A stretch of DNA of 64,000 bases from Oreohelix idahoensis. Lineage: Eukaryota; Mollusca; Gastropoda; Stylommatophora; Oreohelicidae. Position 1 is the first letter of the stretch; each line of letters opens with the position of its first letter. The translations under genes and the position numbers were made by a program. The notes beneath the pieces were generated by a model. The model ran no database searches. It was not told the DNA's origin and saw nothing but the letters and a program-made list of their open reading frames with translations. Shown piece after piece: positions 1-9,710 of this stretch. The DNA is taken from contig JAMPIV010006394.1 of assembly GCA_024509875.1 (NCBI GenBank), forward strand, positions 248,001 through 312,000. Reading direction: 5' to 3'.

Positions 1-2637
1 AAATGACAGCGACGAAGAGATCAAGGACGAGTTCTATCAACAGGTACAAAAGGAAATGGAAACTGTACCCAGGTACGATCTTATTATAGTAATGGGAGAC
101 CTAAATGCGAAAGTTGGAACACACAATAATTATAACGAAAGAGTAATGGGGAAATGCGGCAGTGGAACAGTAAATGAGAATGGGGACAAATTAATAAGCT
201 TCTGCAGTATTAACAACCTGGTCATCGGAGGAACACTTTTTCAACACAAAGAAGTGCACAAGTTAACATGGGAATCACCAAACGGACGAGACAAAAACCA
301 GATAGATCACATAATGATCAATGGCAGATGGAGACATGCACTACAAGACGTGAAAGTAAGAAGAGGCGCAGATGTGGGAAGTGATCATCACCTAGTAGTA
401 GCAAGACTGAAGGTGAAACTCAGAGCTGCTGGACCAGTTGCAGTCAAACAGAAAAGATACAACATCACGAAACTTAAGGATCCCCTCACCAGAAAAGCGT
501 TTGTGGTCGACGTAAAGAGACGATATCTGATTACCAAAAGCCAGGAAAGAACAGAGACCGACGATGTGGACCAGAAATTCAACACCATCTCAACAATATA
601 TAAAGAAAGCAGCAAGTCATGCTTGGGATTCCAGGAAAGAAAGAGCCAAGACTGGATAACACCAGAAACGCTAAACACCATAGCGAAGAGAAAGGAAATG
701 AAAAGGAAGAAAACAGAAGCTAAGTCTCCCAGGTTAAAGGCAATATATAGTGAACAGTACAGTCAGCTGGACAAGGAAGTAAAACGTCAAACCCGCGCTA
801 ACAAAAGGACATTTCTGGATGACCTTGCAAGACAGGCAGAAGAGGCAGCACTGAGAAATGAACAAAGCACAGTTTATAAAATAACTAAAGCTATCAGTGG
901 AAAACGAGGTGCAAACAACATAACGTTAGTAAGAGACAAGCAAGGAAATCTCATCACCACAGCACAGGGGCAGGAAACAAGGTGGGCAGAGCACTTCAGA
1001 GAAACACTGAATAAGGAACCACCAGAGACTCAGCTGAATGTTCCTGAGGCTGAAAGTGACTTAGACGTAAATACAGACATTCCACGAAAAGAAGAAATTA
1101 TCACAGCTATCAAAGGGCTAAAAAATGGAAAAGCGCCTGGTCACGACAATCTGAATGCTGAGCTATTCAAGACAGACCCTGAACTAGCAGCAGAACTATT
1201 AGAACCACTATTTGCACAAGTCTGGGAAACTGAGACAACACCAACAGAGTGGAGTAAAGGAACAATTGTCAAATTGCCCAAGAAGGGCGACCTTGCAGAC
1301 TGCAACAACTGGAGAGGAATTACCCTCCTCTCAGTTCCCAGCAAAATACTAGGCAGGATAATCATCCAGAGAATTTCAAAAGCAGTTGACCATAAACTGA
1401 GGAAAGAACAAGCGGGCTTCAGAAAGAACAGAAGATGTGCAGATCATATATTTGCCCTCAGGAACATTATAGAGCAGTGCTCAGAATGGCAGAGACAGCT
1501 GTACATTAACTTTGTTGATTTTGAAAAGGCTTTCGACAGCATACACAGGGACAGCCTATGGAAAATTCTGAGGGCTTATGGAATTCCCAGCCGCATTGTT
1601 TCCATTATAAAAAGCCTCTATTCTAACTTTACGTGCAGTGTTGGATCGAGTAATGTAACTTTCGAAGTGAAAACAGGAGTACGACAGGGATGCCCCTTAT
1701 CAACAACATTATTTTTGACAGTCATAGATTGGGTGATGCGCCAGACAACAGAGGGCAGTCCAAGAGGAATTAGATGGACAACGTTTTCTACACTGGAAGA
1801 TTTGGAATATGCAGATGACATTGCACTGCTCGCGCATTCACACCAACACATTCAAGACAAAACTGATAGACTGAATAAGTATGGCCAGCAGGTTGGCCTG
1901 AACATCAATCTGAAGAAGACAGAGGTCATGACACTAAATGTGGGCAATCCTGAGCCAAAAACAGTAAGGAACCAGAAGTTAGAACAGACAGACACATTTA
2001 CTTACCTAGGAAGCATAGTAACACCTGACGGCGGAACAAGCAAGGACATTAACAACAGAATGAATAAAGCGAGAACAGCCTTTGCTATTCTCAACAACAT
2101 TTGGAAGTCTTCCCAGTACAGCACAAACACCAAATTAAGACTGTATGAGAGCTGCGTACTTTCTGTGCTTCTCTATGGTGCGGAATGTTGGAGAGTAACA
2201 GAGAAGGAAATGTCGAAACTGTCCTCCTTCCACACAATCTGCCTAAGGAAAATTCTCCGAATCTTTTGGCCAAACACCATCAGCAACCAAGAACTACTTA
2301 TTCGGAGTAACCAGGAGCACATGCACACCATCATAGCTGGCAGACGCTGGAGTTGGGTTGGCCATGTCCTCAGAAGGGACCCTGATACCATCGCAAGAAC
2401 AGCTATGCTATGGACCCCCGAGGGAAAGCGAAAGAGAGGCCGACCAAAAACAACTTGGCGGAGAACTGTGGAAGCTGAGATGCAAAGAATGAACCACAGT
2501 TGGGGCACTGTACGAAGGATGGCCGCCGACCGAGCAAAGTGGAATCAATTTGTTGCTGCCCTACAAGACGCCATCAGGCGTGATGGCCGCTGACTGCTTT
2601 GACGGTTGGCGGTTATGGATCAAAGAAGAAGAAGACT
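1..2637 (+). mobile_element. LINE-X, RTE-like non-LTR retrotransposon, 3' portion
   Basis: This is the 3' part of a non-LTR retrotransposon; its 5' end lies beyond the left edge of the window. It consists of an open endonuclease-reverse transcriptase frame followed by a short 3' tail of about 45 bp ending in a (GAA)n-like run (gatcaaagaagaagaaga). Two further copies of the same 3' end occur in the window, at 12386-12439 (+) and about 55925-56025 (-). That fixes the 3' boundary near 2637 and shows it is a dispersed family. A short microsatellite-like 3' tail instead of poly(A) is typical of RTE-type LINEs. The clade assignment is by recognition of motifs only. Confidence 0.9.
2..2593 (+). CDS. 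LINE ORF2: endonuclease / reverse transcriptase (5' end outside window)
   Basis: The frame is open from the left edge to the TGA at 2591-2593, about 863 codons, with the first in-window ATG at 56. Counting from that ATG: an apurinic-endonuclease type domain with MGDLNAKVG near residue 13, a QIDHIMING motif near 83 and GSDHH near 109. The reverse transcriptase domain has GKAPGHD, then FVDFEKAFDS near residue 486 (motif A), VRQGCPLS, and YADD near residue 585 (motif C, the catalytic aspartates). The C-terminal part has YLGSIV, LLYGAECW, GHVLRRDP and RGRPKTTW, the usual tail of RTE/craniofacial-development-protein-2-like LINE proteins. It would nick target DNA and copy its own RNA by target-primed reverse transcription. 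I see no internal stop or frameshift, so this copy may be intact, but the N-terminus cannot be judged here. Confidence 0.9.
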   Translation, partial: NDSDEEIKDEFYQQVQKEMETVPRYDLIIVMGDLNAKVGTHNNYNERVMGKCGSGTVNENGDKLISFCSINNLVIGGTLFQHKEVHKLTWESPNGRDKNQIDHIMINGRWRHALQDVKVRRGADVGSDHHLVVARLKVKLRAAGPVAVKQKRYNITKLKDPLTRKAFVVDVKRRYLITKSQERTETDDVDQKFNTISTIYKESSKSCLGFQERKSQDWITPETLNTIAKRKEMKRKKTEAKSPRLKAIYSEQYSQLDKEVKRQTRANKRTFLDDLARQAEEAALRNEQSTVYKITKAISGKRGANNITLVRDKQGNLITTAQGQETRWAEHFRETLNKEPPETQLNVPEAESDLDVNTDIPRKEEIITAIKGLKNGKAPGHDNLNAELFKTDPELAAELLEPLFAQVWETETTPTEWSKGTIVKLPKKGDLADCNNWRGITLLSVPSKILGRIIIQRISKAVDHKLRKEQAGFRKNRRCADHIFALRNIIEQCSEWQRQLYINFVDFEKAFDSIHRDSLWKILRAYGIPSRIVSIIKSLYSNFTCSVGSSNVTFEVKTGVRQGCPLSTTLFLTVIDWVMRQTTEGSPRGIRWTTFSTLEDLEYADDIALLAHSHQHIQDKTDRLNKYGQQVGLNINLKKTEVMTLNVGNPEPKTVRNQKLEQTDTFTYLGSIVTPDGGTSKDINNRMNKARTAFAILNNIWKSSQYSTNTKLRLYESCVLSVLLYGAECWRVTEKEMSKLSSFHTICLRKILRIFWPNTISNQELLIRSNQEHMHTIIAGRRWSWVGHVLRRDPDTIARTAMLWTPEGKRKRGRPKTTWRRTVEAEMQRMNHSWGTVRRMAADRAKWNQFVAALQDAIRRDGR

Positions 2638-3244
2638 GAGCCAGGCTTTAGAACTGTACATGCATTCGCGTATATTACATCTACACTCATACTCTATGTC
2701 AACACTGCACTTTGCCAGCGCCTCAAGACTTAACGAACAGGCTGACCTACATTCACGTTCCTGCACTGCTTGGGTTGACCTGACCTCTACACTCACATAC
2801 ACAGTGCTGTGCCCTTTATATTTGTAAACAAGTAAACGGTCAGCTGCTTTATGATAAGGTATCAATGTGACTGTACCAGAATTTACACCTTATCAGACAG
2901 TCATGAGGGTAAAATTCTCGTGTACCAGACTTTGGCACGCTGGTTAACACGAAGATCGCCCTGCGAGCTTGGTTAGCGCAGATATGGCTATTGTAACTTC
3001 CTAATTTCTCTCGTGGAGAAAACACAACCCAGATGGTCACATGATGAATGTTTGTTTGCACAGGTACAGGGCAGTAAATTATCCAGATGGTGACCTATTA
3101 CAGACACGCACCTGAAAGATGGAATGTTGTAATAAGTTTCTGGAAAGATATTATTTGTGATAATGTAGGAAGTCGTGAGTGTAAACAGGAACGATAATCG
3201 ATGGAAATAACAATTCCTTACATGGAAAGTGACTTTAAAAAATC
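2638..3244. other. Unassigned spacer
   Basis: No convincing coding frame, RNA gene or repeat recognised. The right part (from about 2990) may be the diverged beginning of the dispersed repeat that follows, but I could not align it with confidence. Confidence 0.4.
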
Positions 3245-3800
3245 ATGCAGAATTTTCCTATGAGGAAATTGTTGGGATAAACCCCATCATAACACACATG
3301 ACTGAGTACAATTGGCTGGGCAATTCTAGATGTTATAAACAACACTTCTGATTGCAGCCTGGTCAGATAGTAACAACCACGTGCATGAGACGAAAGTTGC
3401 AATATAATCTGACACTTTTGACCACATCACCCCTAGTGTGCCGATGGTCAAGAAAATATGGGCCTAACACCATATTCCCAATATGCCTCAATGGGCGTGT
3501 AATGTGATCCTCCCCATCCTTCGCTGGTTTAGAGCACTGTGAAATTCACCTCATCAAGAAGACAGCCAGCTAGCCAGAGTAAGGAATAGGATCAGAATTC
3601 CATTTATTGGACCGGATCTTGTTTCAGCATCTTGTGGACATATCCCAGAAAAACTCTGCCTACATTAACACGGAAAGCCAGAATCCTAGGAATCTGAACA
3701 CAAAGTCAGAATGGGAGCCTAGTGTAAAGTAATACCCCAGACCATGTGTAAGAAGCATCTTAAACAAGTTGCCTTAACTATTTACCTTAGCCAGGAGTCA
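3245..3800 (+). repeat. Dispersed repeat R1, copy 1 (left part)
   Basis: This stretch aligns, with many differences, to 33690-34115. Shared landmarks in the same order are 'atgaggaaat', 'acacacatg', 'attggc', 'aagaagacagccag', 'ccagagtaa', 'cttgtttcagcat', 'acacggaa', 'acacaagtca' and 'ccagaccatgtgtaa'. In the second copy the next piece ('ggtggtaccagttgag', 'tctggaacaa') follows directly. Here it is found only at 9150-9180, beyond the LTR element. No coding capacity was recognised and the class is unknown; it may be an old non-autonomous element. Confidence 0.65.
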
Positions 3801-4236
3801 GTATTTCCAAAGAAATTTTGGGGTGAGTTGTCTATTTTAAAATTCTATATTTTGCATTTATTAACATGTGAAAATTGCTAATGGATATCCAAATCATGAG
3901 ACTCGCAACCTCAGCATATAGAATGATGGTTTCATGAACCATCACTGCAAGAGCTGGTGACTGCTTTATGCGGGTTTCCCACAGAGAACCAAAAGCAGAG
4001 GTAGTCCCAAGATCCACACGGAGCAGGGAGTGGATGATGATAGAACTGATGTATATACTTATATTATTATTCACTTTTTCAACCAGTGCAAATGTAAAGA
4101 TATTCAATATAAATGTAATGAATGTTTTCCGCTCGCTGGGATTAATATTAATGATCAGAGAGGGTAATGCTCTGAGGTAGATGGGATGGTGGAATGAAAA
4201 GGGAGGGCACATGATTGTGTGTCTGGAAACCCAATA
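3801..4236. other. Unassigned spacer left of the LTR element
   Basis: AT-rich sequence with no recognisable gene. A weak minus-strand match to the dispersed core-SINE ('gctcttgcagtgatgg', around 3925-3965) was noted but is too short to call. Confidence 0.35.
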
Positions 4237-4580
4237 TTAATGTGATAGGGCCGGAAAGACACCCGGCTTACCCCTTCACGGGAAGACACCCCAGCTTCCC
4301 CCTTCATTGTGAGTGGCACATTTATCGCCCATATTTTCGATGTGCGCGAAGCATGCTGGGATGTAAAAAGTCTTCAAGATTGATGAAAAGGCCATAATAA
4401 AGCCTAATAATTAATTTTCGTGCAAAGTCGTGTACTATATTTGGTAGTCGTGTGATATATTTGATAATTGTGTGCCATATCTGTGTTTTCGTGCCTGATA
4501 AAGCAAATATCGCGAGTGTCATTTAAGTGGCTAAATTAATCCGCGCAGCGCGGACTAAGTTGAGTGTTTAGGCTTAGCGG

Positions 4581-4593
4581 TATATATATAAAG
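4581..4593 (+). promoter_or_regulatory. TATA box of the 5' LTR
   Basis: 'tatatatataaag' lies 340 bp into the LTR and is kept in the other LTR at 7684-7693. It is the most likely core promoter of the element, placing the RNA start about 30 bp downstream. Confidence 0.55.
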
Positions 4594-5114
4594 AAATAGC
4601 GAGCCAGCAGCGACCTTTCCTAGTATCAGCCCAGGCGAGAGAGCAAACGACGAGGTGACCGGTGTAGGTAGCAGATGGACCAGAGCACGTGAGCTGTAAT
4701 TCTTAGCGCATTTTGTAGAATTTAGCATTCGTGTTCTATAAGTCTGAAATTATATTCAGCACGAGTCTGTTTTAATGTTTAGTGAATTAGGTCTAAATAG
4801 ATAGATAGATGTGAAAGTTTAAGAGCGATTATTTTATTTATCAGAAAGGCAAATATGGTATGAAGCTATTTCACGTGAATTTAGATAATATCAACCTGGT
4901 AGCAAAAATATCAAGATGGCAGCCGGGAGGCCACGTGGTGATGACTTTAGTTCTAGTTGTTAAGTCAAGAGTAATTTTATCTTATTCTTTGATAGAGTAA
5001 TTAAGTGTATGTCACGATTGTTGATTATTCTACTGTATATATTTATGGGTTACTTTGAAGTGAGAATAGCCATTTAGATTTCTGGGGAGATTAGAGCCAC
5101 TCCTTGGTGCGTAG

Positions 5115-5335
5115 GCACGTTGAGACATGTGTTTCTCTGGTTGCTCCCGGCGGAGCATGGAAACACCAATGCAGCTGGTGTCCATTACGGGCCCACAATA
5201 AGCATTTTGAGGCTATTGCTGTGGTTGTTTCGGTGACGGTAACGATGTGTTTCGTGTGATGAGTTCCCAATCTCATCAGGGGTCATATACGACACGCTTG
5301 TTACCAGGCGCACCAGTCGTCACTTACGACATGTT
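5115..5335 (+). repeat. Core-SINE-like segment 1 inside the 5' LTR
   Basis: Contains the landmarks of the dispersed core-SINE seen elsewhere in this window: 'gcggagcatgg', an imperfect 'gctgtggttgtttc', 'gtgatgag..cc', and a terminal 'cagtcgtcacttacgacatg' that resembles 'tagtcgccttttacgacatg'. It is present at the same place in the 3' LTR (8204-8429), so it was in the LTR before this copy inserted. Confidence 0.6.
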
Positions 5336-5514
5336 CAGAGGGCAGTGACGAATATTGAGATGGATCAGTTCGAGGTGGTGGTTTACTCTTATTATTGAGA
5401 GTATTTGATGTACATGTAGTTGAAGAATATTATTTTATGTCCATGTTATTATTATTTAATTATGGTTATGTGAAGAATGGTTTGTGAGAGCACGTGGGCT
5501 CACTTGAAGATATA

Positions 5515-5690
5515 TGTTTCTCTTCTCCGCTCCTGTGGGAGCATGGGGCCACCAGTGTGGTTTGCCTCTGCATGAAGTATTCATATGCTCGTGCAGTAGC
5601 GGTTTCAGTAGCAATCTGTGTTACATGGTGAGATTGCCAGCCTCATGCACAACACCTTACCAGTCGCATTGGACGAGATGCATGAGTGTG
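5515..5690 (+). repeat. Core-SINE-like segment 2 inside the 5' LTR
   Basis: Second copy of the dispersed core in the same LTR: 'gggagcatggggccaccag', 'cagtagcggtttcagtagcaa', 'ttacatggtgagattgccag', 'cctcatgcacaacacc'. The 3' LTR has the matching segment at 8613-8785. Part of it (5592-5666) is duplicated at 5718-5793 with an offset of 126 bp, in this LTR only. Confidence 0.65.
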
Positions 5691-5802
5691 TGTGTGTGAT
5701 AGCTGAGTGTGTTTTCTTGCAGTAGTGGTTTCGGTAACAATCTGTGTTACATGGTGAGATTGCCAGCCTCATGCACAACACCATACCACTTGGCAAGAGT
5801 TT

Positions 5803-6447
5803 GTGGAAGATGTAGAAGCCGCGTGGAAGGTGGCGCCTTTTTGGGCAGAAGACAAGTTAGACATGATCTGGAACAACGTTACACCATGGGTATCTAGAGA
5901 ATTACGGATACATGGCGGAGCCAAGTACGGCCCTGAGCAGTTACTCAAGATAATAGAAATAGACTACAGCGAGCAACCACCAGTCAGTGAGATGACCAGG
6001 AATTTCCAGGCCGGGAGTCAGGGGTCTAGGGAATGTTCTGTTTTCTTGTGAGGAAAAAAGCCAGAGACACTGGTGCGGATAGCAAGTCCAGAAGCCCACA
6101 GTGAAGAGGAGGCACTCAAAGCAGAATTATCTTTTCTAAAGTTCCAGTTAGCTCAGATGTCACAGGCCAGTTCGCCAGCACAAGAGGAGGTGCAGAGAAA
6201 GAGAGCACCATGCCAGCCGGGGGAACAGCCAACGCAAGACGAGGAGGTGTGTCCGCGGGAGCAGCCAACGCAAGACGAGGAGGTGTGTCCGCGGGAACAG
6301 ACAACGCAAGACGAGGAGGTGTGTCCGCAGGAACCTCAACTAGATCTTCTTGTATGTGAGAGTCAGGCTGTTGTCAAGGAAAGCTGTGAGCTGACAGCGC
6401 CAACAAACGCAGCTGTACCGACAAGGCGAAAAGAAGTTTGCAAGTGA
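5803..6447 (+). pseudogene. gag, N-terminal part (broken)
   Basis: Two open pieces, 5803-6051 and 6073-6447, are separated by stops and a frame change. The first carries a run of W, P and charged residues (for example FWAEDKLDMIWNNV) plausible for a capsid-type gag domain. The second is acidic and proline-rich and includes three tandem 12-residue repeats of the form EQPTQDEEVCPR, encoded by 36-bp repeats at about 6220-6330. No start codon can be chosen because the LTR/gag junction is rearranged. Gag would package the element RNA into cytoplasmic particles. The assignment rests mainly on the zinc knuckles downstream. Confidence 0.6.
6220..6330 (+). repeat. 36-bp tandem repeat within gag (3 units)
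   Basis: Three near-perfect head-to-tail 36-bp units containing 'caagacgaggaggtgtgtcc'. The length is a multiple of three, so the frame is kept and a 12-residue peptide is repeated. Confidence 0.85.
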
Positions 6448-6549
6448 TATAGTGTCCACAGGGGATGGGGGTTCATCACGCCAGATGATGGAGGTATTGA
6501 TGTATTCGTACATCAAACCAAGATCTTCAGAAAGGGATTCTGGAGTCTG

Positions 6550-7305
6550 GTGAGGAATGAACGAGTAGAGTTTGACAGCAAACCATCGGTCCAGGGCATG
6601 GAAGCAATTTATGTATGCGGCATTGGCGGTCAAGAGTGTAAGGGCAGCAGGGGGCGACCCATGGCACAGAGGAAGCCCAGAAAGATAAGATGCTACAATT
6701 GTGGAGACCTGTTAGACCACATGGCAGCCAAGTGCCCTCAAGGCCCTCTTCCCAAACGATGTTTTAGATGCAAGTCAACTGAACATTTGATAGCCGCCTG
6801 TCCCTCAAGGAGCTCTTTCCCTAGAAGGACTGTCACAACCAGGTTGCCTTTAGGGCGCAAGCCAAGAGATGGCCACGACAACTGTCACACTAAGGGCGCC
6901 GAGAAAATTGGCCGTCGTCTAAGGGAGGAAACCCGTCCTAAGCAGATAGGAGGGAGTGTAAATCAAGGTTCAGCAGAGGAGACTCATCAAAAGCAGATTG
7001 TGGGGAACGTAAGCCACCGTCCACACAAAATGAGTGGGAAACACGTCAAGAGCGATCTCCCTTCAAAGTCGACAGCTGCAAGCACTGACAGGCAGATGTC
7101 ACGGGCAGACAGCAACGCGGCACAAGTGAGCGAGTCTTCTAGATCACAGCAACTGCCAGTCCGACAACGTAGGGACATGACGACCAAGAGGGTCCCCAGC
7201 AGGGCTGTACCTATTACAGAAGCTCAGCCAAAAGCATCGCCGCTCAGAAAAAGTCCTGCGCAGCATCAACGATCTGAGGGGTTACAATTGAAGCGCCAGA
7301 GGTAG
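6550..7305 (+). pseudogene. gag, C-terminal nucleocapsid part with two zinc knuckles
   Basis: The frame of 251 codons has a basic region followed by two CCHC knuckles near residues 49 and 72. CYNCGDLLDHMAAKC has five residues before the histidine instead of the usual four. CFRCKSTEHLIAAC has the canonical CX2CX4HX4C spacing. After them comes a long basic, S/T/R-rich tail. CCHC knuckles bind nucleic acid in retroelement nucleocapsids. The stop at 7303-7305 is only about 27 bp before the polypurine tract, leaving no room for pol. The frame differs from the upstream gag pieces, so this copy is probably not translated as one protein. Confidence 0.75.
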
Positions 7306-7331
7306 TTATGTTGTCGGGACGACAACAAAAT

Positions 7332-7344
7332 CAGGAGGGAGATA
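7332..7344 (+). promoter_or_regulatory. Polypurine tract of the gag-only element
   Basis: 'caggagggagata' lies directly against the TG of the 3' LTR. This is the standard position for the plus-strand primer of LTR retrotransposons. Confidence 0.75.
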
Positions 7345-9109
7345 TGTGATAAGGCCGGAAAGACACCCGGCTTACCCCTTCACGGGAAGACACCCCAGCT
7401 TCCCCTTCATTGTGAGTGGCACATTTATCACCCATATTTTCGATGTGCGCGAAGCATGCTGGGATGTAAAAAGTCTTCAAGATTGATGAAAAGGCCATAA
7501 TAAAGCCTAATAATTAATTTTCGTGCAAAGTCGTGTGTTATATTTGGTAGTCGTGTGATATATTTGATAATTGTGTGTCATTTCTGTGTTTTCGTGCCTG
7601 ATAAAGCAAATATCGCGAGTGTCATTTAAGTGGCTAAATTAATCCGCGCAGCGCGGACTAAGTTGAGTGTTTAGGCTTAGCGGTATATATAAAGAAATAG
7701 CGAGCCAGCAGCGACCTTTCCTAGTATCAGCCCAGACGAGAGAGCAAACGACGAGGTGACCGGTGTAGGTAGCAGATGGACCAGAGCACGTGAGCTGTAA
7801 TTCTTAGCGCATTTTGTAGAATTTAGCATTCGTGTTCTATAAGTCTGAAATTATATTCAGCACGAGTCTGTTTTAATGTTTAGTGAATTAGGTCTAAATA
7901 GATAGATAGATGTGAAAGTTTAAGAGCGATTATTTTATTTATCAGAAAGGCAAATATGGTATCAAGCTATTTCACGTGAATTTAGATATCAACCTGGTAG
8001 CAAAAATATCAAGATGGCAGCCGGGAGGCCACGTGGTGATGACTTTAGTTCTAGTTGTTAAGTCAAGAGTAATTTTATCTTATTCTTTGATAGAGTAATT
8101 AAGTGTATGTCACGATTGTTGATTATTCTACTGTATATATTTATGGGTTACTTTGAAGTGAGAATAGCCATTTAGATTTCTGGGGAGATTAGAGCCACTC
8201 CTTGGTGCGTAGGCACGTTGAGACATGTGTTTCTCTGGTTGCTCCCGGCGGAGCATGGAAACACCAATGCAGCTGGTGTCCATTACAGGCCCACAATAAG
8301 CATTTTGAGGCTATTGCTGTGGTTGTTTCGGTGACGGTAACGATGTGTTTCGTGTGATGAGTTCCCAATCTCATCAGGGGTCATATACGACACGCTTGTT
8401 ACCAGGCGCACCAGTCGTCACCTACGACATGTTCAGAGGGCAGTGACGAATACTGAAATGGATCAGTTCGAGGTGGTGGTTTACTCTTATTATTGAAAGT
8501 ATTTGATGTACATGTAGTTGAAGAATATTATTTTATGTCCATGTTATTATTATTTAATTATGTTTATGTGAAGAATGGTTTGTGAGAGCATGTGGGCTCA
8601 CTTGGAGATATATATTTCTCTTCTCGGCTCCTGTGGGAGCATGCGGCCACCAGTGTGGTTTGCCTCTGCATGAAGTATTCATATGCTCGTGCAGTAGTGG
8701 TTTCAGTAGCAATCTGTGTTACATGGTGAGATTGCCAGCCTCATGCACAACACCTTACCAGTCGCATTGGACGACACGCATGAGTGTGTGCGTATGTGAT
8801 AGTTGAGGGTGTCAGGTGGCATGGAAGGACAGGTGAGAGTATCGTTATTCAACAATGATTTTAACTAGCCCGTGCTTTGTTTGCGTTTCAGGATTATTAG
8901 GAACTGAGCACTAGCTGGGTGTTTTGTTATGTTCGTTGGTTTATTTGTTTAATGTTTGCTTAGTCACTGAATGGGTTGTAAAAATAAATACAGCCCCTGC
9001 CTCTAGAATCAAGAGTTTTATTGTTGTTCGGGTCGGTGCGAGTGTGAAAAGAGAGTGATCAAACATATCACAATATAATAATCATCATCATCTCGCCCAC
9101 CCTATCACA
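7345..9109 (+). repeat. 3' LTR (1,765 bp, complete)
   Basis: Starts TGTGATAAGG and ends CCCTATCACA. It contains a TATA box at 7684-7693, two core-SINE-like segments (8204-8429 and 8613-8785) and a poly(A) signal at 8983-8988. It is complete, in contrast to the shortened 5' LTR. Confidence 0.88.
8983..8988 (+). terminator. Poly(A) signal in the 3' LTR
   Basis: AATAAA in 'gtaaaaataaatacagcc', about 120 bp from the end of the LTR. It is absent from the truncated 5' LTR. Confidence 0.6.
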
Positions 9110-9129
9110 TTAAGGAGGGTGTTTGTTTC

Positions 9130-9180
9130 TCTTCTTTCATAATACTAGCTGGTGGTACCAGTTGAGGGTGCTATCTCTGG
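9130..9180 (+). repeat. Dispersed repeat R1, copy 1 (displaced right end)
   Basis: 'ggtggtaccagttgagggtg' and 'tctggaacaaagtg' match 34145-34180. There they directly continue the sequence that is homologous to 3245-3800. The LTR element and about 430 bp of other DNA lie between the two halves here. Confidence 0.6.
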
Positions 9181-9545
9181 AACAAAGTGTGTGAAATAGG
9201 GAATAACAATTGTTTTATTTGCTATATGGCCGTGATTAGTGCTAAAGCGGTCCCAAAACTGTCATTGGTTATGTCATTAAAAAAAAATACTGTACTGGCC
9301 ACTGAAGAATCCTGCAGAAAGGAACTGGGACTCAATATTGTGATCGTAGCACGCGCTACAGATCTGCCTGCCTATGTATCACATATTTTAATGTGGGCAG
9401 CACTCTGTGCTTGCCAAAACTTTGTAGGCAGAACCAGTGCGGAGGCATGTATTTACAAGCTAAATGATGTGCTTCCCTAAAACTTACAGACGGTGTTGGA
9501 TGAACACTCAGGAGGTACGGGCAGCGTTGGTGTACAAGGTACCTG
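9181..9545. other. Unassigned
   Basis: A 97-codon open frame (9187-9480) is the only feature; it lacks recognisable motifs and I do not call it a gene. Confidence 0.35.
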
Positions 9546-9547
9546 GC

Positions 9548-9710
9548 AATCCTGTTCAGGACTCCATTATGCTAGCAGATAGATAATGTTCGTGCTTTTC
9601 ACAGCTTAGTATATATCAACGTCGGTCGGGCTAGCAGTCCTTTTCAGGACTAACCATTTTCAGGGCTATTTCAGGCTAGCTGATAGAAGCTATTAGTCCT
9701 TTTCATGGCT
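9548..9710 (+). repeat. Hairpin-pair repeat, copy 1
   Basis: Contains a perfect 16-nt hairpin at 9636-9651 (AGTCCT-TTTC-AGGACT) and, directly abutting, a second degenerate 16-nt unit at 9652-9667 (AACCAT-TTTC-AGGGCT). A third decayed unit lies 27 nt later at 9695-9710, and a further imperfect one upstream at 9548-9563. The same architecture recurs at 46247-46278, 55428-55459 and 55612-55643. Geometry (6-bp stem, 4-nt loop, U-A closing pair, pyrimidine-rich 5' arm) matches the replication-dependent histone mRNA 3' stem-loop. No histone reading frame lies nearby. Confidence 0.75.

Larger units (their letters stand above)
4241..5712 (+). repeat. 5' LTR, 3'-truncated
   Basis: Nearly identical to the first 1.47 kb of the 3' LTR, with scattered substitutions and small indels such as an extra 'aat' near 4888. 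The match stops after about 5712, where the 3' LTR continues for roughly 300 more bases with the poly(A) signal and terminal CA. In place of the missing end lies a second, partial copy of internal LTR sequence (5718-5793), followed directly by gag-like sequence. This points to a deletion or recombination at the LTR/gag junction. Confidence 0.85.
4241..9109 (+). mobile_element. Gag-only LTR retrotransposon (TR-GAG type)
   Basis: Two long direct repeats (4241-5712 and 7345-9109) flank 1.6 kb of internal DNA. The outer ends are TGTGATAGGG...CCCTATCACA, a perfect 10-bp inverted repeat of the usual TG...CA form. A 4-bp direct duplication TTAA lies immediately outside (4237-4240 and 9110-9113). A purine tract precedes the 3' LTR. 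The internal region carries only a degenerate gag with zinc knuckles; there is no protease, RT or integrase. The 5' LTR lacks its last 300 or so bases, including the poly(A) signal, and no primer-binding site is visible. The copy is therefore non-autonomous and now rearranged. The name TR-GAG is borrowed from plant elements of similar design. Confidence 0.85.
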
